Below, piece by piece: positions 1 to 8,844 of a stretch of DNA of 64,000 bases (position 1 is the stretch's first letter; each line of letters starts with the position of its first letter). A program made the position numbers and the translations under genes. The notes under the pieces are model-generated. The model had not been told where the DNA came from. It saw only the letters and a program-made list of their open reading frames with translations, and ran no database searches. Source of the DNA: JABDMH01 sp964428345 (GTDB lineage: Bacteria; Bacteroidota; Bacteroidia; Chitinophagales; Saprospiraceae); the NCBI GenBank assembly GCA_964428345.1, contig CAYRYD010000024.1, positions 1 to 64,000 of the forward strand, written 5' to 3'.

Positions 1-67
1 GTTATTTTTTAAATAGCTTATCATAGATAAGCGATTGCCAATTGAATGGGGTTTTTAGAGGTGCCCT
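1..67. mobile_element. Right end of an inverted-repeat element (second copy, cut by window edge)
   Basis: The first 67 bases closely match the right end of the element at 51145-51500. Both contain the AT-rich AAATAGCT segment and then an identical run through TTTAGAGGTGCCCT, which ends at base 67. The copies differ at scattered positions, and this one has a perfect GCTTATC/GATAAGC hairpin at about 17-33. Only the terminal part is inside the window, so whether the rest resembles the 356-bp copy is unknown. Confidence 0.6.
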
Positions 68-106
68 AAAGTAATTTTTAAAGCGATCGATCATTCAACA
101 ATATGC

Positions 107-589
107 TCACCTCCAGGGTTCCATCGGTGCCTGGCTGTACCCATCAGCGATAAATTTCCAATGACCATCGGGTTGCTTTTTTAAAACCGTAATAAATTTA
201 CCGACACTGGAGCCGGCTTCCTGATCATCTTTACTTCGAGTAAGGTTGAAATAGCCGATATCGACCACCTGATCTCCCGAGATTTGACGGTCGACAATTT
301 GAAAACGGATGTCCAGTGATGATCCATCCGTCTTGCTGTTTTCAAACATTGACTGAAATGAGCCGATAAAGGATGTTTTTCCAAATTGAATGGCATCACC
401 CGGGTTAAGATAAATTGCATCCACCTGATAGATGCTGTCTATCAGCGAAATATCCAGTTCACGGTAGGCCCTGGAAAACAAATCGTAGACCCGGTCAATG
501 GCGGATTCGTCAACCGGAATTGATTTTTCTGTCTCTGAATGGCAGGAAAACAATAGAAGGCCGATAACAAGGTTAGGAAATATCTTCAT
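107..589 (-). CDS. DUF4440/SnoaL-like (NTF2-fold) lipoprotein
   Basis: A 160-residue protein. It begins with a short hydrophobic segment and a lipobox-like LLFSC, so it is probably a lipoprotein anchored in the periplasm or outer membrane. The mature part follows the pattern of SnoaL/DUF4440 cone-shaped NTF2-like proteins: an N-terminal helix, a 'SIYQVDAIYLNPGDA' strand region, and a C-terminal FITVLKKQPDGHWKF.ADG stretch typical of the family. Many members bind small ligands or have no known activity, so no reaction is assigned. Its start overlaps the last 17 bases of the ribbon-helix-helix gene, which points to translational coupling as the third gene of the SPFH operon. Confidence 0.75.
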   Translation of the reverse strand: MKIFPNLVIGLLLFSCHSETEKSIPVDESAIDRVYDLFSRAYRELDISLIDSIYQVDAIYLNPGDAIQFGKTSFIGSFQSMFENSKTDGSSLDIRFQIVDRQISGDQVVDIGYFNLTRSKDDQEAGSSVGKFITVLKKQPDGHWKFIADGYSQAPMEPWR

Positions 590-746
590 CTTTCGATTTG
601 TTTTTCAGGCGTTTCTCCTTTTTAAGCATCTGGGTGATCATCCACTCGAGTTGTCCATTGACACTGCGAAATTCATCCGCAGCCCATTTTTCGACCGCAT
701 CCATGGTCTCTTCGTCCACCCTTAATACAAACTTCTTTTTGGCCAT
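573..746 (-). CDS. Small Arc-like ribbon-helix-helix DNA-binding protein
   Basis: A 57-residue basic protein starting MAKKKFVLRVDEETMDAVEK. The short beta strand (KKFVLRV), then two helices (DEETMDAVEKWAADEF and VNGQLEWMITQMLKK) and a Lys-rich tail match the Arc/MetJ ribbon-helix-helix fold. Such proteins dimerise and read DNA with the paired beta strands. It starts 2 bases after the SPFH stop and overlaps the DUF4440 gene by 17 bases, so the three genes almost certainly share a transcript. Small Arc-family proteins next to SPFH genes recur in Bacteroidota (from memory). Autoregulation through the 11-bp repeats upstream of the operon is my inference. Confidence 0.8.
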   Translation of the reverse strand: MAKKKFVLRVDEETMDAVEKWAADEFRSVNGQLEWMITQMLKKEKRLKNKSKDEDIS

Positions 747-748
747 GA

Positions 749-1600
749 CTATTGATGCAGGGTTCCGGCATTGACCACCGGGGTTGCTTCTTTATCCGAA
801 CAAAGAATGACCATCAGGTTACTGACCATGGCTGCTTTCTTATCTTCATCGAGATCGATCACTCCCTTTCGGGACAATTGTTCGAGTGCGAGGTCAACCA
901 TACTGACTGCGCCTTCCACAATTTTAAACCGGGCTGCGACAATGGCTTCGGCCTGTTGTCTTTTTAACATCGCATTGGCGATCTCCGGTGCATAAGCCAG
1001 ATAACCCACCCGGGCCTCCATTACCTCGATCCCGGCAATGGCCAACCTTTCGGACAGCTCTTTTTCCAGATCGTCATTGACCTCCTGTACGGCCGATCGC
1101 AAGGTTGGCTCAGTCTGGTCGTCATCAAAATTATCATAGGAGTATAGACTGGCCAGTTTCCGCACCGCTGCGTCGGTCTGAACTTTCACAAAACTTTCAT
1201 ACTGGTCCACTTCAAATGCCGCTTTAAAGGTGTCCTCCACTCGCCATACCAGAATGACGCTGATCAGAATGGGATTACCCAGCTTGTCGTTTACTTTTAG
1301 TCGTTCACTGTCAAAGTTACGGGCCCGAAGACTAATGGATTGTTTGGCGTAAAAGGGATTGGCCCAGAACAATCCGTTGGCTTTTGCGGTACCCTGGTAC
1401 GCTCCGAAAAGGGTCAGGACTTTGGAACTGTTGGGATAAACCATAAAATAACCGGGCAAAATCAGTATGATGATGACCATGATGATGGCAAAAGGGAGGA
1501 AGGAATCATTGATGATCAGGTAAATGGCCGCTGCTATACCCAGGAGAGTCAGTGCAAGAACCGGATATCCGTTAATCGGCTTGATGGTTTTTTCTTCCAT
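749..1600 (-). CDS. SPFH/band 7 domain membrane protein
   Basis: A 283-residue protein. Two hydrophobic segments near the N-terminus (about 12-30 and 34-53) anchor it. An SPFH/band 7 (prohibitin homology) domain follows at about 55-230, including the characteristic 'GIEVMEARVGYLAYAPEIANAM' helix region and the Ala/Glu-rich QQAEAIVAAR helix. SPFH proteins form large membrane-associated rings or microdomain scaffolds; the client here is unknown. It is the first gene of a three-gene operon with the ribbon-helix-helix protein and the DUF4440 lipoprotein. It is not a canonical slipin or HflK/HflC pair, since no second SPFH gene or NfeD is adjacent. Confidence 0.85.
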   Translation of the reverse strand: MEEKTIKPINGYPVLALTLLGIAAAIYLIINDSFLPFAIIMVIIILILPGYFMVYPNSSKVLTLFGAYQGTAKANGLFWANPFYAKQSISLRARNFDSERLKVNDKLGNPILISVILVWRVEDTFKAAFEVDQYESFVKVQTDAAVRKLASLYSYDNFDDDQTEPTLRSAVQEVNDDLEKELSERLAIAGIEVMEARVGYLAYAPEIANAMLKRQQAEAIVAARFKIVEGAVSMVDLALEQLSRKGVIDLDEDKKAAMVSNLMVILCSDKEATPVVNAGTLHQ

Positions 1601-1613
1601 GATTTGATTTTTG

Positions 1614-1665
1614 AATTGAATTGTAATAATATCTTAATGATATTGTAATGATATCAAAATTGTAT
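1614..1665. promoter_or_regulatory. Five 11-bp-phased AT-rich repeats, candidate RHH operator
   Basis: The octamers AATTGAAT (1614), AATAATAT (1625), AATGATAT (1636), AATGATAT (1647) and AATTGTAT (1658) start at exact 11-bp intervals, placing each on the same face of the helix. They sit 14-65 bases upstream of the SPFH start codon. Ribbon-helix-helix proteins often bind such iterated short sites cooperatively and the operon encodes one, so autoregulation is a reasonable inference. Confidence 0.5.
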
Positions 1666-1700
1666 CATAAAGTCAATAGTTATTCGATAAAAAGCCTGGG

Positions 1701-1721
1701 AAAAAGGATGAAAACCCTTTT
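1701..1721 (-). terminator. Weak candidate terminator after glpF
   Basis: On the minus strand AAAAGG, an 8-base loop and CCTTTTT follow the glpF stop by about 22 bases. The stem is only 6 bp and AT-rich, so this is weak. Confidence 0.3.
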
Positions 1722-1743
1722 AGAAAATGGGGAGGGAGGAGAT

Positions 1744-2475
1744 TTACAGATTCAGGAAGAGAAAAGCGGCAATGGCTGATCCTGCCAGCGGCCCAATTAC
1801 CGGTATCCAGGCATATCCCCAGTCACTCGAACCTTTGCCGGATATCGGGAGTATCTGATGCATAATCCGGGGAGCCAGGTCCCGGGCCGGATTGATGGCG
1901 TAGCCGGTGGTTCCTCCAAGCGATAGTCCGATTGCAAGCACGATCAAGGCCACCGGAAGGGCTCCGACACTTCCCAATCCCGCAGGACTGGCATCATCTG
2001 CCGGAACAAAATTGGGACCAGCGATATAGAGTACACTAAAGATAAGTACAAAAGTACCTGTGATCTCGGAGAGAATATTGGAAAAGGAATTCCGGATCGC
2101 CGGTCCGGTACAGAAAGTCGCAAGTTTGACTTCCTGATTTACGGAGAGGAGATAATGGTCTTTATACATGAGCCAAACGAGCGTGGTACCCATGGCCGCT
2201 CCCAGCATCTGGGCAGAAATATAGAGGGTTACCTGATTCCATGCAAATTTACCGCTAATCGCCAGACCAATAGTTACTGCGGGATTCAGATGTGCACCGC
2301 TGCTGTTCTGCGCCACAACGACGGCTGTAAAGACTGCCATGGCCCAACCAAAGGTGATCACAATCCATCCTGAATTATTCCCTTTCGTCTGCTCCAATAC
2401 CACATTGGCTACTACTCCATTACCCAAAAGGATAAGAATCATAGTTCCGATTAGCTCAGCGACAAAAGGACTCAT
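1744..2475 (-). CDS. glpF: Glycerol facilitator / aquaglyceroporin (MIP family)
   Basis: A 243-residue inner-membrane channel of the major intrinsic protein family, with six predicted membrane segments and the two pore half-helices. The first NPA motif is at residues 64-66 and the second is NPARD at 195-199. The Asp after NPAR is the classic mark of glycerol facilitators rather than water-only AqpZ channels, so glycerol or another small polyol is the likely substrate. Length is slightly below E. coli GlpF. No glpK or glpD lies next to it, so this rests on sequence motifs only. Confidence 0.85.
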   Translation of the reverse strand: MSPFVAELIGTMILILLGNGVVANVVLEQTKGNNSGWIVITFGWAMAVFTAVVVAQNSSGAHLNPAVTIGLAISGKFAWNQVTLYISAQMLGAAMGTTLVWLMYKDHYLLSVNQEVKLATFCTGPAIRNSFSNILSEITGTFVLIFSVLYIAGPNFVPADDASPAGLGSVGALPVALIVLAIGLSLGGTTGYAINPARDLAPRIMHQILPISGKGSSDWGYAWIPVIGPLAGSAIAAFLFLNL

Positions 2476-2664
2476 AGTTGGTTGTTTGTTTTGTTCGTCC
2501 TAATGTAATTTTTTTTAACTAAACCTTGTACCCGGTCGGAAAAAAGGGAGGCATATTTTGACGGTCCCGATCACTGGATTTATTCAGGAACTGCCAATGA
2601 GGGTTTTGAAGGAAGGAATTAGGTTCCTACTGAATATTAATTTTCCAGAAGAGTTCAGTGATAA

Positions 2665-3300
2665 TTAGTTATTCGTATTGATCCCGTATTTTTGAAGATG
2701 CCAGTTGAGGGAAGTACCGGGTGACAGATGTACAGTATGCATCCCCGCTTTTTGAGCTGCCTGGATATTCCTGAGATTATCATCGATAAACAGGGTCTCG
2801 TCAGGTATGATCTTAAAACGGTCGAACATCAGCTGGAAAAATTCCGGCTGGGGTTTTCGCATTCCTTCCCGGCCAGATACCAGTATGTTTTCAAAGTCAT
2901 GCAGGAAGGGAAAACGGTCTAAAGCGACCGGAAATGTTTCACCAGACCAGTTGGTTAAGGCAAACAGCCCGAAACATCCCTTTTGCACCAGGTCTTGAAA
3001 AATATCGACATTGGCCTGAATAGGTCCTCTCAGCATTTTTTCCCATTTGCCATAGTACATTTCAATTTCGTTCCGGTAAGCAGGATAGCGTTCCGTCAAA
3101 ATTCTTGTTCCCTCTTCCAGCGACCGTCCGGCATCCTGTTCTTCGTTCCATTCATCGGAGCAGATTTCAGTGAGAAAAAACTCTAGTTCGTCATGATTTT
3201 GAAACACTTCGGTAAAAAGATGCCGTGGATTCCAGTCAATTAACACACCACCAAGGTCAAAAACTATATTTTTAAGGTTAAGATGAACGTGCTGATCCAT
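2665..3300 (-). CDS. HAD-superfamily phosphatase (YihX-like)
   Basis: A 211-residue cytoplasmic haloacid-dehalogenase-like hydrolase. Motif I is IVFDLGGVL with nucleophile D15; the +2 residue is Gly, as in YihX-type and epoxide-hydrolase-like HADs. Motif II is LTNWS (T116-N117), motif III is the Lys of GMRKPQPEFF (K149), and motif IV is FIDDN (D173-D174). The cap is a small helical insert at about 25-100. The likely activity is dephosphorylation of a sugar phosphate or similar metabolite; the substrate cannot be read from sequence. It is followed downstream by glpF in the same orientation, with a 189-base gap. Confidence 0.8.
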   Translation of the reverse strand: MDQHVHLNLKNIVFDLGGVLIDWNPRHLFTEVFQNHDELEFFLTEICSDEWNEEQDAGRSLEEGTRILTERYPAYRNEIEMYYGKWEKMLRGPIQANVDIFQDLVQKGCFGLFALTNWSGETFPVALDRFPFLHDFENILVSGREGMRKPQPEFFQLMFDRFKIIPDETLFIDDNLRNIQAAQKAGMHTVHLSPGTSLNWHLQKYGINTNN

Positions 3301-3452
3301 TCAGTTACTCCGCAATTTATTTTCGGGATAAAGATAGAAGCTTTACCTAATTTTATACTTACGGGGTGTAGTAATACCTTAAGTACCTTCGAACACGCTG
3401 CAACCTTAACTCTTTCAATATTATTTTGTCAAATCATCAAGAAATCAAACCT

Positions 3453-6400
3453 ATGAGGAACAATTACCTGTTAAGTGCGTTGATGCTTTTTCTGCTGACG
3501 AATATGGTTAAAGCCCAGAATTACCGGGCTATTCTCAGTGGAAACCATGAGCCTTTTCCCGTCTTATCCACTGCCAGTGGTGACATAAGTGTGTCTCTGA
3601 CTGGTGATACTTTAACTGTAAGCGGACCGCTGAGCGGGATTGCTTCAGGAATAGATACGTCGATTGCGGGAGGAGCGCATATCCACAACGGCATTGCCGG
3701 CATGAATGGCGGAATCGCTATAGGCCTGAAACCTACCCTGTCGGAAGGGCTGAATGATGGTCTGTTTGAAATCGCATCCAATACCTTCATCCTGGATGAA
3801 GATCTGAAAACCGCATTGAATGAGCGGAAGCTTTACATCAATGTTCATTCCATGGATCATGGTGGTGGAGAGATCAGGGGGCAGATTTTACCGGAAGCCG
3901 AAGAATACTATGCGGCCAATCTATTTGGCAGTAATGCCACCAATTCAATCATGAGCGATGCTCGCGGATCAGTGGTTATGGAGGTTTCCGGAAATACCGT
4001 GACTTTGTCCGGATCATTCTCCGGACTGAGTTCAGCGCTGGCAACCAACGTAGCTGGAGGCATTCATATTCACGAGGCAAAAGCCGGATCGAACGGTGGA
4101 ATCCTGCAGGGCCTTAAAGTAGTGCTGAGTGCTGACAGTCTCTCTGCCGAAATTCCGGCAGACTCCAATACCTTTGCCGTCACGGACGAGCAACTGGCTA
4201 CCCTGCGGGCCGATGGCTGGTATGTTAATGTCCATAGTAGCCAGTTTTCATCCGGAGAAATCAGAGGTCAGTTGACACCTATGGCTACGGCCAAATTCAG
4301 GGCAAGTCTGACCGGAACCAGTCAATCGCCTCCGGTCACCAGCTATGCCCGGGGAAAAGTGACGCTAGGCCTCAATGGTAACACACTAACCCTGAGTGGT
4401 TCGTTTACAGGTCTGGAGAGTGACATCAATACGTCGGTTGCGGGAGGAGCTCATATCCATATCGGCATGGCCGGCCGTAACGGCTCCATTGCCTTTCCAC
4501 TCACTATGAACATTGGTAATGATAATCGCAGTGCAACCTTTGATCCGGCAGATAATACCTTCACAGTAACCGGAGATACCCTCCAAGCCCTACTGGGACG
4601 TGGTCTTTATGTCAACGTGCACTCCCTGAATCATTCGGGGGGTGAAATCCGGGGTCAGATATTGCCGGAAAGCCAGTATTTTCTGAATGCCTATCTGACC
4701 GCCAGTCAGCAGTCAGCATCCATAGTCAGTGCCGGAGATGGAGCAGTGATTTTCGAAGTACTTGGTGATCAGTGTACAGCCTCCGGTACTTTTCGCAATC
4801 TGGGAAGTCCGTTGGCAATTAATGTAGGCGGAGGAGCCCATATCCACTTTGCCCCAGCCGGCTCCAATGGTCCGATTCGTTTTGGTTTGACCACTACTCC
4901 AGAGGATGTAAACACCAACGGCCGGTTCCGGGCATCCGATAACACCTTCGAACTGTCTGCTACCCGGAGAGATTCTGTCCGTGCCCGGCTGGCCTATGTT
5001 AATGTCCATAGTGAAAATGTACCGGGTGGAGAGATCCGGGGGCAGTTACTACATGAGGCGGTAGCCTATTTCTATACCCCTCTTTCCGGTGCTGAACAAA
5101 CTCCTTCAGTCAACACCGGAGCTATGGGTGCCGTGGCCATGGAATATACTGGCGCTGCGGCAGTTTTTAGTGGTAGTTTCCGAAACTTAAGTTCGGCGTT
5201 GGCAACGCAGATTATGGGTGGAACACACTTGCATTTCGGACTGGCGGGCTCAAATGGTCCGATCATTACCAGTCTGGCTGTGACATCCGCTGATTCTATC
5301 AATGGGTTATACCATCCGACAGATAATATCTATCCTGTGAGTCAGGGATGGGTGGATACAGTACGAAACCGGATGGCCTATGTCAATGTTCATTCAGCCA
5401 ATTTTGCTGGTGGTGAAATCCGGGGTAATCTGCGACCCCTTAGTCAAAATCTGTATCTGGCCAACCTCAGAGGCAGGAATTCGGTGATCCCGTTCGCGTC
5501 CACCGGTATTGGTGCTGTCTTGATTGAACAGAACGGTAACAATTTCGTGGCATCGGGATCATTCCGGGATCTGGCAGGTGATTTTGCGGATAACATTGCC
5601 GGTGGGTCCCATGTCCATTCCGGTATGTCAGGGATGGCCGGAGGAATAATCTTTGGATTGAATTCGGAGATATCAGAAGATCTTAAGTCGGGGGTTTATC
5701 TCGCCGACAGCAATAGGATTACCGTACCGGATTCTGTAACGGCAATGATCACAGCTGGTCATTCATACGTAAACATACACAGCAGTCTGGTCACGAGTGG
5801 TGAGATCCGGGGCCAGATTTTACCTGAAATAAACCTGGCACCCGATCCGGTCATTTTTGTCAGTCCTGAGTCGGGTGATTCGATTGACATTTCAGGTGAC
5901 CCCGCTACCGTGTTTACAGCACAATGGGAACCTTCTGCCGATCCCAATAATAACAGGGTTGTATACATCTGGCAATTGTCTACTACTCCTGATTTTTCAC
6001 TGGAGGCGATTGCTGTCAATACCGGTGAAAATCCGCTCTTCGAAACGACCTACGGGGCCATCGATACCCTGCTGAGTCTGCTGGGTGTTGATTCGGGAGA
6101 GGTAGTGAAGATTTATCACCGTGTGGCTGCTTCAGACGGCAGTTTAAGTTCTGATGCCACCATTGATTCCGTATATCTGATCAAAGGGGTCATTACCTCT
6201 GTCAGGGAAAATCCCTATTTCGACGACCTGTTTGCGCTTTACCCGTCGCCAGCCCTTGAAAACATTAATCTACAGCTGGAGATGAAGAAATCAGCGGAGG
6301 CCTTTGTCAATATCATCGACCTGAGTGGTAAGATTTTGTATCAACAAAGAACACCACTCCTGGCCGGACACAATTTAATTCAGAGGAATGTTTCTTCATT

Positions 6401-6476
6401 AAATCCTGGCACCTACATAGCCCAGATTGTAATCAACCGGCAGGTAACGGCCGCACGGCAGTTTACCAAGTTATAG
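3453..6476 (+). CDS. Six-CHRD-domain secreted protein with T9SS sorting domain
   Basis: A 1007-residue secreted protein. I chose the ATG at 3453 because it opens directly onto a signal peptide (MRNNYLLSALMLFLLTNMVK, cut near AQ); the in-frame TTG at 3426 only adds a polar leader. Six CHRD (chordin-type) domains of about 130 residues follow, each ending in a near-identical YVNVHS...GGEIRGQ motif. A fibronectin-like or low-homology segment (about 790-900) and a C-terminal type IX secretion sorting domain ('YPSPALENINLQL' ... KILYQQ ... NPGTYIAQI) follow. It is probably exported by T9SS and attached to or released from the cell surface. CHRD function in bacteria is not established. Confidence 0.88.
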   Translation: MRNNYLLSALMLFLLTNMVKAQNYRAILSGNHEPFPVLSTASGDISVSLTGDTLTVSGPLSGIASGIDTSIAGGAHIHNGIAGMNGGIAIGLKPTLSEGLNDGLFEIASNTFILDEDLKTALNERKLYINVHSMDHGGGEIRGQILPEAEEYYAANLFGSNATNSIMSDARGSVVMEVSGNTVTLSGSFSGLSSALATNVAGGIHIHEAKAGSNGGILQGLKVVLSADSLSAEIPADSNTFAVTDEQLATLRADGWYVNVHSSQFSSGEIRGQLTPMATAKFRASLTGTSQSPPVTSYARGKVTLGLNGNTLTLSGSFTGLESDINTSVAGGAHIHIGMAGRNGSIAFPLTMNIGNDNRSATFDPADNTFTVTGDTLQALLGRGLYVNVHSLNHSGGEIRGQILPESQYFLNAYLTASQQSASIVSAGDGAVIFEVLGDQCTASGTFRNLGSPLAINVGGGAHIHFAPAGSNGPIRFGLTTTPEDVNTNGRFRASDNTFELSATRRDSVRARLAYVNVHSENVPGGEIRGQLLHEAVAYFYTPLSGAEQTPSVNTGAMGAVAMEYTGAAAVFSGSFRNLSSALATQIMGGTHLHFGLAGSNGPIITSLAVTSADSINGLYHPTDNIYPVSQGWVDTVRNRMAYVNVHSANFAGGEIRGNLRPLSQNLYLANLRGRNSVIPFASTGIGAVLIEQNGNNFVASGSFRDLAGDFADNIAGGSHVHSGMSGMAGGIIFGLNSEISEDLKSGVYLADSNRITVPDSVTAMITAGHSYVNIHSSLVTSGEIRGQILPEINLAPDPVIFVSPESGDSIDISGDPATVFTAQWEPSADPNNNRVVYIWQLSTTPDFSLEAIAVNTGENPLFETTYGAIDTLLSLLGVDSGEVVKIYHRVAASDGSLSSDATIDSVYLIKGVITSVRENPYFDDLFALYPSPALENINLQLEMKKSAEAFVNIIDLSGKILYQQRTPLLAGHNLIQRNVSSLNPGTYIAQIVINRQVTAARQFTKL

Positions 6477-6499
6477 GAGGTAAAGAGATTTAATCCGGG

Positions 6500-6535
6500 A
6501 AAGCCGCTGGTCCAGACAGATCAGCGGCTTTCTAA
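6500..6535. terminator. Stem-loop between convergent CHRD and USP genes
   Basis: AAAGCCGCTG and CAGCGGCTTT form a perfect 10-bp stem around a 12-base loop, 24 bases after the CHRD stop codon. The T run is short (TTTCT on the plus strand), so termination could be shared by the two convergent genes. Confidence 0.5.
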
Positions 6536-6552
6536 TAATGCAAAGCAGGTGA

Positions 6553-7350
6553 TCAGGAGTGCCCGGGCAAAATAAGCATGGGTACAGGTGAGTTTAATGT
6601 GTCTTTTTTTGTAAGGCTCCTGGTAAACAATAGTTCGATAAATTTTCTACGGCGTCGTAATACACAAACGAGATCAACTTCCGGGTCGGTCAGATAACTG
6701 GTCAGTCCCTGATAGATATTCTCGGCTTCAATGTATTCAATGGGTGCCTTTAGTTTTTTCACACGGTCACTCACCTTCACGTCCTCGGGGGTATTGTCCG
6801 GAGTCTTGATTTGAAGGATCTGCAACCGGGCTTCAAAACTTTTAACGAAGAGTTTAAGCGGTGCCAACTGACTGGTATGCTTGATGATCATCGATTTCAA
6901 GGCAAACAAAATCTTATTAATCTTATCGATCGAATAATTATTGGGTATGATCAATAGCGGTATATCAGTCTGTTTGACCAAACCGCCGCTGACCGGACCC
7001 AGAAATACTTCCGGATCATTCAATTCACCCTGGGTACCCATGATGACCAACCGGGCATCAATTTTTTTGTAGTATTTTTCAATGGCCTTAACCGGTTCGC
7101 CTTTCAATGATTTTGTTTTAATGGAGAGGCCTTCCGGAATTTCCAGGCTTTCCAACAGTTCCTGCAGGTGTTTGTCTGCCTCTTCTTTCAATAATTTGTT
7201 TACATTGATCATGGTATCGGCGCGTCGCATAGCGTGATAGGCATGAACGACATGTACCCTGCCTTTGAGTTTTCCGGCGATTTTCAGTGCCTGCTTCAAA
7301 GCATTGATCGAATTGCCTGAAAAATCAACGGGTACAAGGATTTTTCGCAT
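6553..7350 (-). CDS. Universal stress protein, tandem UspA domains
   Basis: A 265-residue cytoplasmic protein. The start at 7350 gives MRKILVPVDFSGNS, the canonical UspA opening strand; a TTG further upstream is less likely. The first UspA domain (about 1-140) keeps the VPVDFS and ATP-loop-like 'VIMGTQGELNDPEVFLGPVSGG' regions, consistent with the G2xG9xG(S/T) nucleotide site. The second domain (about 145-265) is diverged. Tandem UspA proteins respond to stress or starvation, usually by ATP binding. It is divergent from the aminotransferase gene across about 96 bases. Confidence 0.85.
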   Translation of the reverse strand: MRKILVPVDFSGNSINALKQALKIAGKLKGRVHVVHAYHAMRRADTMINVNKLLKEEADKHLQELLESLEIPEGLSIKTKSLKGEPVKAIEKYYKKIDARLVIMGTQGELNDPEVFLGPVSGGLVKQTDIPLLIIPNNYSIDKINKILFALKSMIIKHTSQLAPLKLFVKSFEARLQILQIKTPDNTPEDVKVSDRVKKLKAPIEYIEAENIYQGLTSYLTDPEVDLVCVLRRRRKFIELLFTRSLTKKDTLNSPVPMLILPGHS

Positions 7351-7368
7351 CTTTTTGAATTTAGCGCA

Positions 7369-7376
7369 CAAAGATA
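7369..7376 (-). promoter_or_regulatory. Candidate -7 box for the USP gene
   Basis: On the minus strand TATCTTTG matches the Bacteroidota -7 consensus TAnnTTTG exactly and ends 18 bases before the ATG at 7350. I find no clear TTTG at the -33 position. Confidence 0.35.
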
Positions 7377-7446
7377 TTCCTTTTTATTCCAATAAAGTAT
7401 TGTCCGGGTTATTCTTAAATTGAGGGCTTCACGAAAGAGCTTTATC

Positions 7447-8721
7447 ATGGTTTCCCGTAGAAAATTTGTCAAGAACGCTTCCTTTATACCGGCAATGCTG
7501 ACCGGGGGAGTTTCCACAATGGACCTGGGAATGATCCCCATTCCATTGCCTGGCGAAGATGTTACTGAAGATGAAACCTTCTGGCATCAGGTTAAGTTGG
7601 CTTATACTGTATCACCTACCCTGGTCAATCTCAACAATGGAGGTGTTTGTCCCCAGCCAAAAGTAGTTCAGGATGCCGTTGAACGCTACAATCAGCTCAG
7701 TAACGAGACGCCCTCATATTATATGTGGCGAGTGCTCGATAAAGGCAGAGAAACAATCCGGGCGAAGCTGGCCCAACTTGCCGGGTCCCCAGCTGATGAA
7801 ATTGCCATCAACCGGAATGCCTCCGAGGCACTCGAAACCGTTATTTTCGGTTTGAGACTTTCTCCCGGTGACGAAGTCGTACTTACCAAACAGGATTACC
7901 CCAATATGATCAATGCCTGGAAACAGCGGGAACACCGGGATGGTATTGTCTTGAAATGGGTAGATCTGGAACTGCCTTCGGATGATGCAGGGGCCCTGAC
8001 CCAGCAATATGTCAATGCCTTTACCAGCAGGACCAGGGTGGTTCATATCACCCATGTCATTAACTGGATGGGTCAGATCATCCCGGCCCGGTCTATAGCC
8101 GATGCGGCCCATGATCGGAACATTGAGGTGGTTATCGATGCGGCCCACAGTTTTGCCCACCTTGATTACGAGGTGCCGGATCTTGGTGGAGACTACCTAG
8201 GTACCAGTCTGCATAAATGGCTTTGTGCTCCATTTGGAACAGGGATGCTTTGGGTCCGCAGGGAGAAAATCAAGAATCTATATCCTCTTTTTGGCGCACC
8301 CAATCCGGAAGATGACAACATCCGTAAATTGGAGCACCTCGGCACCCGGTCATTTGCTATCGAACAGGGTATCGGCCAGGCAATCGATTTTCATCAAATG
8401 ATTGGTGGGGAGCGAAAATTCAAACGATTGCATTATCTCAAGAATTACTGGATGGAAAAACTGGCTGATATTGAGGGTATCGGATTGCATACTTCCCGGC
8501 AGCCGGAGTTTGGGGGAGCCATTGGTTTTTTTTCGATCAGACAGGCCGAACCCGGTAAGATCGCTGATCTGCTTTTCGAAAATTATAACATCCATTGCGT
8601 ACCGATTGTTTGGGAACGTTTTAAAGGGGTGAGAATCACGCCCAATGTATATACGCTCACATCCGATCTCGACCGTTTTATCGCTGCCGTGAAGGAAATC
8701 GCCATCATGAAGCATGAGTAA
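7447..8721 (+). CDS. Class V aminotransferase (isopenicillin-N epimerase-like), Tat-exported
   Basis: A 424-residue PLP enzyme of the class V aminotransferase/cysteine desulfurase fold, close to isopenicillin-N epimerase-like proteins. The ATG at 7447 gives MVSRRKFVKNASFIPAML, a twin-arginine signal, so folded export with PLP bound is likely. The PLP Lys is in GTSLHKWLCAPFGTG, and the Asp before it (EVVIDAAHSF) should contact the pyridine nitrogen. The N-terminal 'NLNNGGVCPQPKVVQDAV' is typical of this group. The substrate is unknown. It starts divergently from the USP gene. Confidence 0.8.
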   Translation: MVSRRKFVKNASFIPAMLTGGVSTMDLGMIPIPLPGEDVTEDETFWHQVKLAYTVSPTLVNLNNGGVCPQPKVVQDAVERYNQLSNETPSYYMWRVLDKGRETIRAKLAQLAGSPADEIAINRNASEALETVIFGLRLSPGDEVVLTKQDYPNMINAWKQREHRDGIVLKWVDLELPSDDAGALTQQYVNAFTSRTRVVHITHVINWMGQIIPARSIADAAHDRNIEVVIDAAHSFAHLDYEVPDLGGDYLGTSLHKWLCAPFGTGMLWVRREKIKNLYPLFGAPNPEDDNIRKLEHLGTRSFAIEQGIGQAIDFHQMIGGERKFKRLHYLKNYWMEKLADIEGIGLHTSRQPEFGGAIGFFSIRQAEPGKIADLLFENYNIHCVPIVWERFKGVRITPNVYTLTSDLDRFIAAVKEIAIMKHE

Positions 8722-8844
8722 TGGAAGAAATATTCGGGAAAAAATCAATTCCGGGTAAGAATAGTCTCCCTTTCGATATGTGCTTTTGACGGATGCAGAG
8801 CCATATCCATTAACCAACCTGTCTTTTCAGTGTTTTGACAGTAT

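Noticed and set aside
1614..1665. 11-bp repeats as replication iterons
   Set aside because: No Rep gene, DnaA box or plasmid trait nearby. The position just upstream of an operon with an RHH gene fits an operator better.
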